Shown one piece after another: positions 30,206 through 39,998 of a stretch of 64,000 bases of DNA. A program made the translations under genes and the position numbers. The notes under the pieces are model-generated. The model worked only from the letters and a program-made list of their open reading frames with translations. It searched no databases and had not been told where the DNA came from. This DNA comes from Pseudomonas sp. Leaf48 (GTDB taxonomy: Bacteria > Pseudomonadota > Gammaproteobacteria > Pseudomonadales > Pseudomonadaceae): NCBI RefSeq assembly GCF_001421885.1, contig NZ_LMLH01000006.1, positions 104,863 to 168,862 of the forward strand, written 5' to 3'. Every line of letters begins with the position of its first letter. Position 1 is the first letter of the stretch.

Positions 30206-32029
30206 ATGACCGATACCTTTGATCCTGGCGCCTTCCTGTCAACCGTCAGCGGACGCCCCGGCGTGTATCGCATGTTCGACAGCGAGGCGCGGTTGCTCTA
30301 CGTCGGCAAGGCCAAGAACCTCAAGAATCGCCTGTCGAGCTACTTCCGCAAGACCGGGCTTGCGCCCAAGACTGCTGCGCTGGTGGCGCGTATCGCTCAG
30401 GTCGAAACGACCATCACGGCCAACGAAACCGAAGCCTTGCTGCTTGAGCAGACGCTGATCAAGGAATGGCGTCCGCCTTACAACATCCTGCTTCGCGACG
30501 ACAAATCCTATCCCTACGTCTATCTGTCGGACGGCGACTTCCCGCGCCTGAGCATCCATCGCGGGGCGAAGAAGGCCAAGGGCAAATATTTCGGTCCTTA
30601 CCCCAGCGCCGGGGCGATCCGGGAAAGCCTGAGCCTGCTGCAAAAGACTTTTTTCGTTCGCCAGTGTGAAGACAGCTACTACAAGAACCGCACGCGACCT
30701 TGCCTGCAATACCAGATCAAACGGTGCAAGGCGCCTTGCGTCGGCCTGGTCGAGCCCGAGGTGTACGCCCAGGACGTACGGCACTCGGTGATGTTCCTCG
30801 AAGGGCGCAGCAATGCGCTGACCGACGAATTGTCTGCGGCCATGGAAGAAGCCGCGATCAACCTCGAATTCGAGCGAGCCGCCGAACTGCGTGACCAGAT
30901 CGCCTTGTTGCGACGAGTCCAGGACCAGCAGAGCATGGAAGGCGGCACGGGTGATGTCGATGTCATCGCGGCCTTCGTCAACCCGGGGGGCGCCTGCGTT
31001 CACTTGATCAGCGTGCGCGGCGGGCGGGTACTGGGCAGCAAGAACTTCTTCCCGCAGGTCGGTATTGAAGAAGACGTATCCGAGGTCATGGCGGCGTTTC
31101 TTGGCCAGTATTTCATTAGCAGCCCGGAACGCGACTTGCCCAGCGAGTTGATCGTCAACGTGGTTCACGAGGATTTTCCGACGCTGATTGCGGCCATCGA
31201 TGAGCTGCGCGGTCGTGAACTGACCATCAGTCACAGGGTGCGAGGCACTCGGGCGCGCTGGCAGCAACTGGCGGTGACCAATGCCGAACAGGCCCTGGGC
31301 GCACGCCTGGCGAATCGACAACACATTACCGCGCGGTTTGATGCGCTGGCAGAAGTGCTCAAGCTCGAGGAGCCGCCACAACGCCTCGAATGCTACGACA
31401 TCAGCCATTCCAGCGGTGAAGCGACTGTGGCGTCCTGCGTGGTGTTCGGCCCCGAAGGCCCGATCAAATCAGATTACCGCCGCTATAACATCGAAGGCGT
31501 GACCGCCGGCGACGACTATGCGGCGATGCACCAGGCCTTGACCCGCCGCTTCAGCAAACTGAAAGACGGGGAGGGCAAGCTGCCGGACATCTTGCTGGTG
31601 GACGGTGGCAAGGGCCAGTTGTCGATGGCCCGCGACGTGCTCAACGAACTGGCTGTGCCCGATCTCATCCTGTTGGGCGTGGCCAAGGGCGCGACGCGCA
31701 AGGCCGGTTTCGAAACCTTGTACCTCAACGACGCTGCCCACGAATTTACCCTGCGCGGCGATTCCCCCGCGCTGCACCTGATCCAGCAGATTCGCGACGA
31801 AGCCCACCGTTTCGCCATCACCGGCCACCGCGCCCGGCGTGGCAAAACCCGGCGCACGTCTACACTGGAAGGCGTCGCCGGGGTCGGGCCGACCCGTCGG
31901 CGCGATTTGTTGAAACATTTTGGTGGATTGCAGGAGCTGTCTCGTGCCAGCATCGAAGAAATCGCCAAAGCCCCCGGGATCAGTAAAAAGCTCGCAGAGT
32001 TGATTTATGCAAATCTGCACAGCGAGTAG
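30206..32029 (+). CDS. uvrC: Excinuclease ABC subunit UvrC
   Basis: A 607-residue nucleotide excision repair endonuclease that makes both incisions in the UvrBC complex. The N-terminal GIY-YIG domain is [21 protein letters not shown]. The UvrB-binding UVR motif lies near residue 205-240, and the C-terminal RNase H-like nuclease includes [20 protein letters not shown]. Tandem helix-hairpin-helix motifs lie near the end ([20 protein letters not shown] and [14 protein letters not shown]). It is coupled to gacA in the conserved gacA-uvrC-pgsA order. Confidence 0.98.
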   Translation: MTDTFDPGAFLSTVSGRPGVYRMFDSEARLLYVGKAKNLKNRLSSYFRKTGLAPKTAALVARIAQVETTITANETEALLLEQTLIKEWRPPYNILLRDDKSYPYVYLSDGDFPRLSIHRGAKKAKGKYFGPYPSAGAIRESLSLLQKTFFVRQCEDSYYKNRTRPCLQYQIKRCKAPCVGLVEPEVYAQDVRHSVMFLEGRSNALTDELSAAMEEAAINLEFERAAELRDQIALLRRVQDQQSMEGGTGDVDVIAAFVNPGGACVHLISVRGGRVLGSKNFFPQVGIEEDVSEVMAAFLGQYFISSPERDLPSELIVNVVHEDFPTLIAAIDELRGRELTISHRVRGTRARWQQLAVTNAEQALGARLANRQHITARFDALAEVLKLEEPPQRLECYDISHSSGEATVASCVVFGPEGPIKSDYRRYNIEGVTAGDDYAAMHQALTRRFSKLKDGEGKLPDILLVDGGKGQLSMARDVLNELAVPDLILLGVAKGATRKAGFETLYLNDAAHEFTLRGDSPALHLIQQIRDEAHRFAITGHRARRGKTRRTSTLEGVAGVGPTRRRDLLKHFGGLQELSRASIEEIAKAPGISKKLAELIYANLHSE

Positions 32030-32061
32030 AATGCTCCCTCACCTCGTAGCCAGTTGTGCCG

Positions 32062-32622
32062 ATGAATATCCCTAATCTGATTACCGTTCTACGCGTCCTG
32101 CTCATACCGATCTTCATTTTACTGTTCTACCTGCCTTACCAATGGAGCTACCTGGCATCCGCCTCGGTCTTCGCCTTTGCTGCCGCAACAGACTGGCTGG
32201 ATGGATACCTCGCCCGCCGCCTGGAGCAGAGCACGCCGTTCGGGGCCTTCCTGGACCCGGTGGCCGACAAGCTGATGGTTGCCGTCGCATTGGTATTGCT
32301 CGTCCAGGAACATGGCAACTTGTGGCTCACGCTGCCTGCCGCCGTGATCATCGGTCGCGAAATCGTCGTCTCGGCGCTGCGTGAGTGGATGGCCGAACTC
32401 GGCGCCCGCGCCCACGTCGCCGTATCGAACCTGGGCAAATGGAAAACCGCCGCGCAAATGCTGGCGCTGGTGATCCTGCTGGCCAATCCATCGGACTTCA
32501 GCTTCTGGGTCCTGTTGGGTTACACCCTGCTGATGGTGTCCGCAGGCCTGACCTTGTGGTCGATGGTCCAATACTTGCGCGCTGCCTGGCCGCATCTGAA
32601 GACCGACGTTGAAAAGAAATAA
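32062..32622 (+). CDS. pgsA: CDP-diacylglycerol-glycerol-3-phosphate 3-phosphatidyltransferase
   Basis: A 186-residue inner membrane enzyme making phosphatidylglycerol phosphate. The CDP-alcohol phosphotransferase motif [27 protein letters not shown] is near residue 50-76, with the conserved D-G-x2-A-R and G-x3-D-x3-D residues. Four to five hydrophobic segments are visible. ATG 32062 ([11 protein letters not shown]) matches the family start; GTG 32056 is an alternative. Confidence 0.96.
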   Translation: MNIPNLITVLRVLLIPIFILLFYLPYQWSYLASASVFAFAAATDWLDGYLARRLEQSTPFGAFLDPVADKLMVAVALVLLVQEHGNLWLTLPAAVIIGREIVVSALREWMAELGARAHVAVSNLGKWKTAAQMLALVILLANPSDFSFWVLLGYTLLMVSAGLTLWSMVQYLRAAWPHLKTDVEKK

Positions 32623-32642
32623 AACTTTTTTGAATCAAGGGG

Positions 32643-32670
32643 TTGACGGGGCTTCTGGAATCTATAGAAT
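32643..32670 (+). promoter_or_regulatory. Sigma-70-type promoter of tRNA genes
   Basis: TTGACG (32643-32648) and TAGAAT (32665-32670) are 16 bases apart, followed 12 bases later by the tRNA-Gly gene. Confidence 0.7.
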
Positions 32671-32682
32671 GCGCCACACCAA

Positions 32683-32758
<76 letters not shown>

Positions 32759-32805
32759 AGTTTGTACGCATTTGATGTTGTGCTACCTGACAGCAAATGT
32801 TTTGA

Positions 32806-32879
32806 GGCCGAGTAGCAAAATGGTTATGCAGCGGATTGCAAATCCGCCTACGCCGGTTCGATTCCGACCTCGGCCTCCA
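32806..32879 (+). tRNA. tRNA-Cys (anticodon GCA)
   Basis: 74 nt with encoded CCA. Acceptor GGCCGAG pairs with CTCGGCC; anticodon GCA at 32838-32840; T-loop GGTTCGATTCC. Its last 12 bases and the following 11 are repeated exactly at 37285-37307. Confidence 0.97.
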
Positions 32880-32890
32880 CTAATAAACAA
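32868..32890 (+). repeat. Direct repeat copy 1 (tRNA-Cys 3' end), candidate att site
   Basis: The 23 bases covering the tRNA-Cys 3' end through the following TAATAAACAA are identical to 37285-37307. Tyrosine recombinase integration at a tRNA 3' end leaves such a duplication. Confidence 0.65.
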
Positions 32891-32922
32891 CCCCGTAGAT
32901 TAATGTCTACGGGGTTTTTTAT
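32889..32922 (+). terminator. Intrinsic terminator after tRNA-Cys
   Basis: AACCCCGTAGAT taat GTCTACGGGGTT followed by TTTTATT. A diverged copy follows the repeated tRNA end at 37307-37343. Confidence 0.92.
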
Positions 32923-33303
32923 TGGCTTCGAAAAAGTGAAGTGTTCCGCAACTGGCGGACTGCTCTCCATCCCTCTGGCTTAATCAGCTAGCCAAAAGCG
33001 TAAGCCACTGCCTCCATCAATACCGGTCCGACGTATCCCCGCAAGCAAAGCGGCCTTGATGGCAGTAATTTGCCTGGCATTGCGTAAATCTATTGTTGCA
33101 ACAGATCTCATACGAGACGACGACTGGGCAAGCGCGATGGCAAATGGCTACATATAATGGGAGCCACTCTATTTGTACGCTGACCTGCGCGGCTTCGACA
33201 AATTTCGATGAGATGCCTGGTGGTATTACCCGCCTGTCATTGATGACAACGAACAATATGGCCGCGTGGGATGCCACTTGCTGCCCTGATTAAAGGAAAA
33301 AAC
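32923..33303. other. Intergenic 5' flank of RTX gene
   Basis: About 380 bases with no supported gene. It is less GC-rich than the surroundings. AAAGGAAAAA just before 33304 is the ribosome binding site of the RTX frame. Confidence 0.4.
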
Positions 33304-36300
33304 ATGGGCGTGATAAGCGGCACTACGAACAATGACGTTGTGATCGGGACAAGTGAGGCCGACAGTATTTTTGGCCTGGCGGGGGATGACATTCTCGACG
33401 GCGGTGTAGGGCTGGACATTCTGAGCGGTGGCAGTGGGGATGACATTTACATTCTCGATAAAATCCCCGAACTGAAGTCTGACTTCACCAGTGTATGAGG
33501 GCTTTTGATTACCGGCGTCATGGACCTCATGTATGTATGGGGTTCTACTCCACCGCCAATCAACGCTATCTTGTTTGGCGAAGGACTGTATTGGGGCGAA
33601 GCCAGCTACTGGTCCCGTGGCAGCAGTGAGGCCACCCATTGGGTTTCCTTTGAGTCTGCGGGGGCATTAGCCACCCCAAAGGGCGTCGGCGACAGCTATT
33701 TTTACAACTATCACGTAGACCAGGACCAAATCGTAGGCAGCGGGGGTACCGATCTAGTCAAGTCCAGCCTGGACAGCTACACCCTGGGCAGCACCCTGGA
33801 AAACCTGGAACTCACCGGCAGCAAAAATATCAACGGTGACGGTAACGACCTGAACAACCGGCTGACCGGCAACAGCGGCAACAGCGGCAAGAATACCCTG
33901 ATGGGCTACGGCGGCGACGATATCCTGGACGGAGGTACGGGTATCGACACCATGCGGGGCGGTGATGGAGATGACACCTATTACGTCGACAATGTCGGCG
34001 ATGTGGTCAGCGAAACCAGCACAGGCGGCGTTGATCTGGTCGCGACCTCCCTCGACAGGTACGTGCTCGGTGCCAATATCGAGAGTGGCCGCACGCTCTC
34101 GACCGGGGTCACCAAAATGGCCGGCAACGCGCTCGACAACGTGCTCTACGCGGGTAGCGGCGACAATGGTCTCCACGGCAGCACAGGCTTCGATACCGTT
34201 TCATATGAAGATGCGGGCGCAGTCACCATCAATCTGGCCGTCACCCTAGCGCAAGACACCGGCGGCTCTGGCGTGGACACCCTGGGCGGCTTCGAGGCGG
34301 TGATTGGAAGTCGCTTCAACGACACCCTGATCGGTAACGCGCAAGACAATACCCTGGATGGCAACGCCGGCAGTGATCTCGTCAAGGGAGAAGGCGGCAA
34401 CGATACCCTGATGGCTGAAGGCGGATATTCGGCGACGCTGGAGTCGATAGAGTACGAGAAGACATACGATGAATATGGCAATCTGACCGGCGGCTTTGAT
34501 TATTGGTTCTACCTCGGCGAAACCCTCGACGGTGGCACCGGCAACGATTTCGTCAGTTATGCCAATGCCCAATCGAGCGTGATCGTCGACCTGGAAGGCG
34601 GCTTGGGGTATGCAACGGGAGTCATTGCCCTGCTTGACAACAGGCATGCTTCGGACACCGGCGGGGACGTCATCAACAACATTGCACGAACCCCCGCGGA
34701 CTTTGCCGACCAGTTGTTGAATATCGAGAACATCATCGGCAGCAGTTTCAATGATGTTCTGTATGGCGATAATGGGGCCAATGTGCTCAGCGGCAGGTCG
34801 GGTGCGGACACGTTGATCGGCGGACGCGGTAACGACACCTACTTCGTTGACAATGCCGGCGATGTCGTTCGCGAAACCGACGTGACGCTCAGCAGCGGTG
34901 GAAGCGATACGGTGCATAGCTCTCTTGGCGCCTACACTCTCGGCGCCAATGTCGAGAACGGTCGCATCCTCGCCGCCGGGGTCGCCGCCCTGACGGGCAA
35001 CAGCCTCGGCAACACCCTTTATGCCGGAGCTGGCAACAATGTGCTCAATGGCAGTACCGGCGTCGACACGGCCGCCTACGTTTATGCCGCCAGCGCCGTC
35101 ACCGTCAGCCTGGCCGTGACCACGGCCCAGGCAACCGCAGGATCAGGCACAGACACCCTGATTGCCATCGAAAACCTTACAGGCTCCAACTACGACGACA
35201 AGCTCACGGGCAACGCTGCCGCCAACCTGCTGAACGGTGGCGCTGGCAACGACGTTTTGAATGGCGGCGCAGGGCTCGACAGGATGACGGGCGGTGAGGG
35301 TGCAGACACCTACTACGTCAGCAGCGCCGACGACGTCGTGATTGAAACCAATGCCACCGCCAGCACTGGCGGCATCGACACGGTCTACAGCTATCTAGGC
35401 GCCTACACCCTTGGTGCCAATGTGGAGGACGGTCGCATCCTTGCCACCGGGGTCGCCGCGATTGCGGGCAACAGCCTCAACAACACCCTCTATGCCGCAG
35501 CTGGCAACAACGTCCTCAATGGCAGTACTGGCGCTGACAACGCCTCCTACCTCTATGCCGGCAGCGCAGTCACCGTCAGCCTGGCGGTGACCACGGCCCA
35601 GGCCACCGGCGGATCAGGCTCCGACACCCTGATCGCCATCGAAAACCTCAACGGCTCCAACTACAACGACAACCTCACAGGTAATGCCGCCGGCAACCTG
35701 CTCAATGGTGGCGCCGGCAATGACGTATTGAATGGCGGCGCAGGCCTCGACAGGATGACGGGCGGTGAGGGTTCTGATACCTACTATGTCAGCAGCGCCG
35801 GCGACGTCGTGATTGAAACCAATGCGACTGTCAGCACCGGTGGCAGCGACACGGTCTACACCTATCTCGACGCCTATACCCTGGGCGCCAATGTCGAGAA
35901 CGGTCGCCTTCTCGGCACCGGGGTTGCCGCCCTCACGGGCAACAGCCTCAACAACACCCTCTTTGCCGCGGCCGGTAACAACGTCCTCAATGGCAGCACC
36001 GGCATCGACACGGCGTCCTACGCCTATGCCGGCAGCGCGGTCACCGTCAGCCTGGCCGTGACCACAGCCCAGGCTACCGGCGGATCAGGTTCCGACACCC
36101 TGGCAGCCATCGAAAACCTCACCGGCTCAAATTACAACGACAAGCTCACGGGTGACGCCGCCGCCAACCTGCTCAATGGTGGCGCCGGCAATGACGTTTT
36201 GAACGGCGGCGCAGGCCTCGACCGGATGACGGGCGGTGATGGTTCAGACACCTACTACGTAGACAACACTGGCGACGTCGTTACGGAAACCAATGCGACG

Positions 36301-37047
36301 GCCAGCATTGGCGGCAGCGACACGGTCTACAGCTCTTTGAGCGTCTACACGCTTGGCGCCAATGTCGAGCATGGTCGCGTCGTCACGACCGGGGCCGGGA
36401 TCCTTACGGGCAACAGCCTCGACAACACCCTCTATTCCGGGGCTGGCAGCAACGTGCTCGATGGCAGCACCGGCGTCGATACGGCCTCCTACGTCTATGC
36501 GGGCAGCGCAGTCACCGCCAGCCTGGCTGTGACCACGGCCCAGAATACCGGTGGATCAAGTTCCGATATCCTGCTGGGCATCGAAAACCTCACCGGCTCC
36601 AACTACAACGATAAGCTCACGGGAAACGCCGTCGCCAACCTGCTTAGCGGTGGTGTTGGCAATGACACTCTGCTGGGCGAGGGCGGGAACGACACCTTGA
36701 TCGGCAGTACAGGCAAGGATGTTCTAACCGGTGGTATCGGAAACGATATCTTCGATTTCAACGCCCTCGCCGAAACGGGGCTGACCAGCTCCACCTGGGA
36801 CATAATCACCGACTTCACCCGAGGAGCCGACAAGATCGATCTGTCGACACTGGATGCCAACACGGCGACGCTCGCCAATGACGCCTTCAACTCGGTCATC
36901 GGCAGTACAGCCGCCTTCAGCACAGCCGGGCAGTTGAAGGTTGCAGGGGGCGTGCTGTATGGCAATACCGATGCGGACAGCGCCGCCGAGTTCGCCATCC
37001 AGATCGTCGGCACCAGCAGTCTGACGACGGCGGACTTCATGCTTTGA
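33304..37047 (+). CDS. RTX-type calcium-binding repeat protein, interrupted by an in-frame TGA
   Basis: ATG 33304 has AAAGGA upstream. The frame begins with RTX nonapeptides (GLAGDDILDGG, LSGGSGDDIYIL), meets TGA at 33496-33498, and continues in the same frame to 37047; read through it would be about 1247 residues. The body holds repeated GGxGxD blocks and three to four tandem modules of 157 residues (471-bp period, for example at 35281, 35752 and 36223), each with DTYYV..AGDVV and YTLGANVE. The C-terminus (DIITDFTRGADKIDLS to SLTTADFML) looks like a type I secretion signal. No T1SS genes are adjacent. The stop may be a real mutation, a readthrough site or a sequencing error. Confidence 0.8.
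33496..33498 (+). other. In-frame TGA stop in RTX gene
   Basis: Context GTA TGA GGG. The downstream frame stays open for 1180 codons. The first downstream candidates, TTG 33505 and ATG 33520, have no ribosome binding site. Confidence 0.85.
35281..36700 (+). repeat. Coding tandem repeats, 471-bp period, in RTX gene
   Basis: The motif GATGACGGGCGGTGA recurs at 35283, 35754 and 36225 with an exact 471-bp spacing, and neighbouring sequence repeats at high identity. Each unit encodes 157 residues with two to three RTX nonapeptide rows. Earlier, more diverged units lie before 35281. Confidence 0.85.
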
Positions 37048-37284
37048 CTCGCGGGGGAGAGCGCTAAATCCAGCATCTTGCATGTTGGTACTTAGTGAAT
37101 CCCCCTTGATGCTCTCCGCGCCTCTAGAGGGTGGCAGTGGCTGAGGATTCAACCTGTCGAACGCGACCACGTGGGCAGCAGGCCTTTTAAAATCAGTAGC
37201 TTGCGCAATGTACGGTATGCTAACCTACTGATCTGCTTGACTTTGTTAGTGGGCTACATAGCAACCTATGTCGGATCGTTCCGG
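37048..37284. other. Intergenic 3' flank of RTX gene
   Basis: No gene is supported. It leads into the duplicated tRNA-Cys end and, after 37343, about 150 further bases without recognisable content before tRNA-Leu. Confidence 0.4.
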
Positions 37285-37307
37285 CCTCGGCCTCCACTAA
37301 TAAACAA
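37285..37307 (+). repeat. Direct repeat copy 2 (tRNA-Cys 3' end relic), candidate att site
   Basis: CCTCGGCCTCCACTAATAAA and three more bases match 32868-32890 exactly. Upstream bases (GGATCGTTCCGG) are only partly tRNA-like, so the rest of the tRNA is missing. No intact integrase lies between the two copies. Confidence 0.65.
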
Positions 37308-37343
37308 GCTCCGTAGATCCATGATTTACGGAGCTTTTTATTT
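37307..37343 (+). terminator. Terminator copy after tRNA-Cys relic
   Basis: AGCTCCGTA...TACGGAGCT followed by TTTTATTT, a diverged version of the hairpin at 32889-32922. Confidence 0.85.
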
Positions 37344-37490
37344 GCAATGCCTTGCAAGAATTAGTCTTGAAAAGGATCTTTGCGAACTTGCTTCACCGGG
37401 GTGGTATGTATATATTCCCACCTCTGCTGCACAAGCGTCAGGACTACCAGTTGCTAATCGACTGAATTCAGACGACTTCACCGCGCTACC

Positions 37491-37577
37491 GCCCGAATGG
37501 CGAAACTGGTAGACGCATGGGACTTAAAATCCCCCGCTCGTAAGGGCGTGCCGGTTCGATTCCGGCTTCGGGCACCA
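37491..37577 (+). tRNA. tRNA-Leu (anticodon TAA)
   Basis: 87 nt class II tRNA with long variable arm (CCGCTCGTAAGGGCG) and encoded CCA. Acceptor GCCCGAA pairs with TTCGGGC; anticodon TAA at about 37525-37527. Confidence 0.96.
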
Positions 37578-37761
37578 TTTAAAATCAAGGGTTTGCGGGC
37601 GAAAGCGGATGCAAGCCCTTGTTCGTTTCTGGTCCGCAATTTTTGACGAGTTCCGCAATTGGTCACTTTGTTGGAGTAACCTTCATCCCTTCGCGCGTCC
37701 TGATGTTGCGCGGGGCAGAAGGGGGTCCAAAGTGGACCTGTGCCGAGCACACACTGCGGAT

Positions 37762-38259
37762 CTAAAACCCTTGCGCCACGGTCTGGCCGACGAGTTCGGT
37801 CGCCTGTTTCAGATTGCCCACCTGGGATGGGTGCACCAGCCAGATATCAAGCCTCAGGGAAAAATCGTTGACCTCGACCACCGTCAGGTCATTGAAGGAA
37901 CTGCACCGGTTCAAGACTTTGCGCGGGATCAAGCCCAGGCCGAGCCCCGCCGCGACCATGCGCAGTTGCATCTCGGTGCCATGGGTATCGACACTCAGGT
38001 GAATGTTTTTCCCTGTACTGCCCATCGCTCGCTCCAGCGCCGCCCGATAACCGCATCCTTGCGGATTCAGAATCCAGGGTTGATTCGCCAGGGCCTCGAT
38101 GTCGGTATGGCGGTCGGTCAACGGCTTGCGCTTGCATTGCACCACCAGCACCTCAAGGGTCGTGATAAAGCGCCCGGCAAACCCTTCGGGCGGCCGGCTG
38201 GGAGACGTCAGCCGTGAAGACTGGTCATTCGGTGGCGGCGAGGTGCAGTACGCGCCCAA
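37762..38259 (-). pseudogene. LysR-type regulator, C-terminal remnant
   Basis: An open frame of 165 codons whose last about 140 residues match the C-terminal half of a LysR substrate-binding domain: LVVQCKRKPLT, ILNPQGCGYRAALERAMG, GTEMQLRMVAAGLGLGLIPRKVL. The DNA-binding helix-turn-helix and first half of the effector domain are absent, and sequence upstream is not LysR-like. It is a decayed gene next to the tRNA hotspot. Confidence 0.75.
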
Positions 38260-38673
38260 GTAATCACGCGTTCATCGTTAACACTGACCTCGCAGCGGGC
38301 TCGAATGCGCCGTCGCTGTAGGTTAACGCCTGCCCATTTTGCAAATGAAGATCCAGCCATGAAGTTCACCAATATCCAGACCTCTGATGGCCAAGGCGCC
38401 GCCGGTTTCGACCAGCAGTGGCCTGGCCTATTGCAAAGTGCGCTTCAAGCTGCACGCAGGCTTCGTGCAGGAAGGCGTCGTCGTGTACCGATTGCCCCCG
38501 GATCAAATGCGTAGCATCAGGAAATGGGATATGAAGGGATGGGCGCTAGGTCGGCGGTATTGTTATAAAGAGGCATCAACACGTACTGTGCGCAAAGAAC
38601 GACCTGAAGTTGCACTTCGTCATCGGTATGAACAGCATGCGTGCTTTAGCGCAAGACTAACTCTAGGACCATC
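38260..38673. other. Degraded or non-coding stretch
   Basis: A short frame from ATG 38359 (MKFTNIQTSDGQG) and an overlapping one in another frame (VSTSSGLAYCKVRFKLHAGF) could be pieces of one frameshifted gene that I do not recognise. Nothing else is supported. Confidence 0.35.
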
Positions 38674-39681
38674 ATGAAAGTCATTCAACTGCAACACCCC
38701 GCTGGTCTGGATAATATGCGCCTGGTCGACATGCCTGCCCCGGGCGCGCCTCAAGAGGGTGAGATTCAGGTGCGGATTCATGCCAGCTCGCTCAATTATC
38801 ACGACCTCGGCGTCGTCACCGGCCATGCCCGCGCAGAGAATGGGCGCATCCCCATGTCCGATGGTGCCGGAGTCGTCACCGCTGTTGGCGAAGGAGTGAC
38901 CGAGTTCGCCGTTGGCGACCACGTGCTGTCGTGCTTCTTCCCCTCCTGGAAATCGGGGCGGGTCGTGCCCACCACCTTTCAGACGGTGCCTGGCGATGGC
39001 GTCGACGGCTTTGCCCGCGAAGTAGTCAACATGGCTACTGATGCGTTCACCCTCGCGCCCAAGGGCTACACCCACGAAGAAGCCGCCACTCTGACCACGG
39101 CAGGCCTGACCGCCTGGCGTGCGCTGGTGGTCGACGGGCGCATTCAGGCGGGCGATACGGTGCTGGTGCTGGGAACCGGCGGCGTTTCCATCCTGGCGTT
39201 GCAGATGGCCAAATCCATGGGCGCCCGGGTAATTGCCACGACCTCGTCCGAAACCAAGAGGGAGCGCCTACTGGCGCTGGGGGCCGACCAAGTCATCAAT
39301 TACAAAAGCCAACCAGAGTGGGGAGACTCCGTGCTGGACGCCACAGAGGGGCGTGGTGCCGACATAGTGGTCGAAGTGGGTGGTCCGGGCACATTGCCCC
39401 AATCCATACGCGCCTGCGCACCCGGCGGCCACATCGCGCTGATAGGCGTACTCACCGGTATTTGCGGCAGCGTTCCAACTCTGGAGTTGATGCGCAAGCA
39501 ACAAACTCTGCGTGGCTTGATCGTCGGCAGTCGCGAGCAGCAGCAGGATATGGTGCGAGCACTGGAAAACTTCAGCTGGCGCCCCGTCATCGACAGCCGC
39601 TATCCACTGGAGCAGATTGCCGAGGCCTTTGCCCACCAGCTTAGCGCCAGTCACTTTGGCAAGATCTGCCTTCACTATTGA
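38674..39681 (+). CDS. Zinc-independent MDR oxidoreductase (quinone reductase-like)
   Basis: A 335-residue medium-chain dehydrogenase/reductase. The N-terminal GroES-like fold includes LNYHDLGVVTG and DGAGVVTAVGEGVTEFAVGDHV. The Rossmann NAD(P) motif is VLVLGTGGVSILALQMAKSMGA near residue 165. The active-site Cys and structural Zn-binding Cys cluster of classical alcohol dehydrogenases are missing, so it belongs to the quinone reductase/zinc-free group. AGGA lies before ATG 38674. The substrate is unknown. Confidence 0.88.
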   Translation: MKVIQLQHPAGLDNMRLVDMPAPGAPQEGEIQVRIHASSLNYHDLGVVTGHARAENGRIPMSDGAGVVTAVGEGVTEFAVGDHVLSCFFPSWKSGRVVPTTFQTVPGDGVDGFAREVVNMATDAFTLAPKGYTHEEAATLTTAGLTAWRALVVDGRIQAGDTVLVLGTGGVSILALQMAKSMGARVIATTSSETKRERLLALGADQVINYKSQPEWGDSVLDATEGRGADIVVEVGGPGTLPQSIRACAPGGHIALIGVLTGICGSVPTLELMRKQQTLRGLIVGSREQQQDMVRALENFSWRPVIDSRYPLEQIAEAFAHQLSASHFGKICLHY

Positions 39682-39998
39682 ACTCAAAGCACTTCCTGAC
39701 GCGAAAGCTGGCCGGGGTAAGCGCGCAGATGAGCTTGAATTACGCTTGAGTTTGGCCTCGGTCCAAACGCCGCCAAGCGGGCAGCCCGGCAAACCTGCAT
39801 TGGCTCGCGCCAGCGGGATAACCGGCGCAAATCCAGCGTCGCGTGCCAGATTCTCCTCAAAGGAAAAAGGCAGAAATCGACCGACTTCTGCCTATGACAA
39901 GGGGAAAACGTCCCGGACCAGTTCCGAACTGAAGTTTAACGCCCCTTGTCGCGCTTGCTGATGATTGGAAAACGCCCGATCGAACCGGGCGTTTTTAT
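39682..39998. other. Intergenic with two hairpins
   Basis: AGGCAGAA...TTCTGCCT near 39868-39893 is a weak terminator-like hairpin. The rest holds nothing that I recognise until the terminator at 39971. Confidence 0.45.
39971..39996. terminator. Bidirectional intrinsic terminator
   Basis: AACGCCCGA tcgaa CCGGGCGTT followed by TTTATT on the plus strand and TTTTCC on the minus strand. It ends transcription of the autotransporter gene, and of the gene at 38674. Confidence 0.8.

Noticed and set aside
32923..37284. Integrase inside the tRNA-Cys islet
   Set aside because: Both strands were checked for a recombinase; only the RTX frame and short shadows are present.
38359..38677. Overlapping small frames after the LysR remnant
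   Set aside because: They might be one frameshifted gene, but neither part matches a family that I know, so no gene was called.
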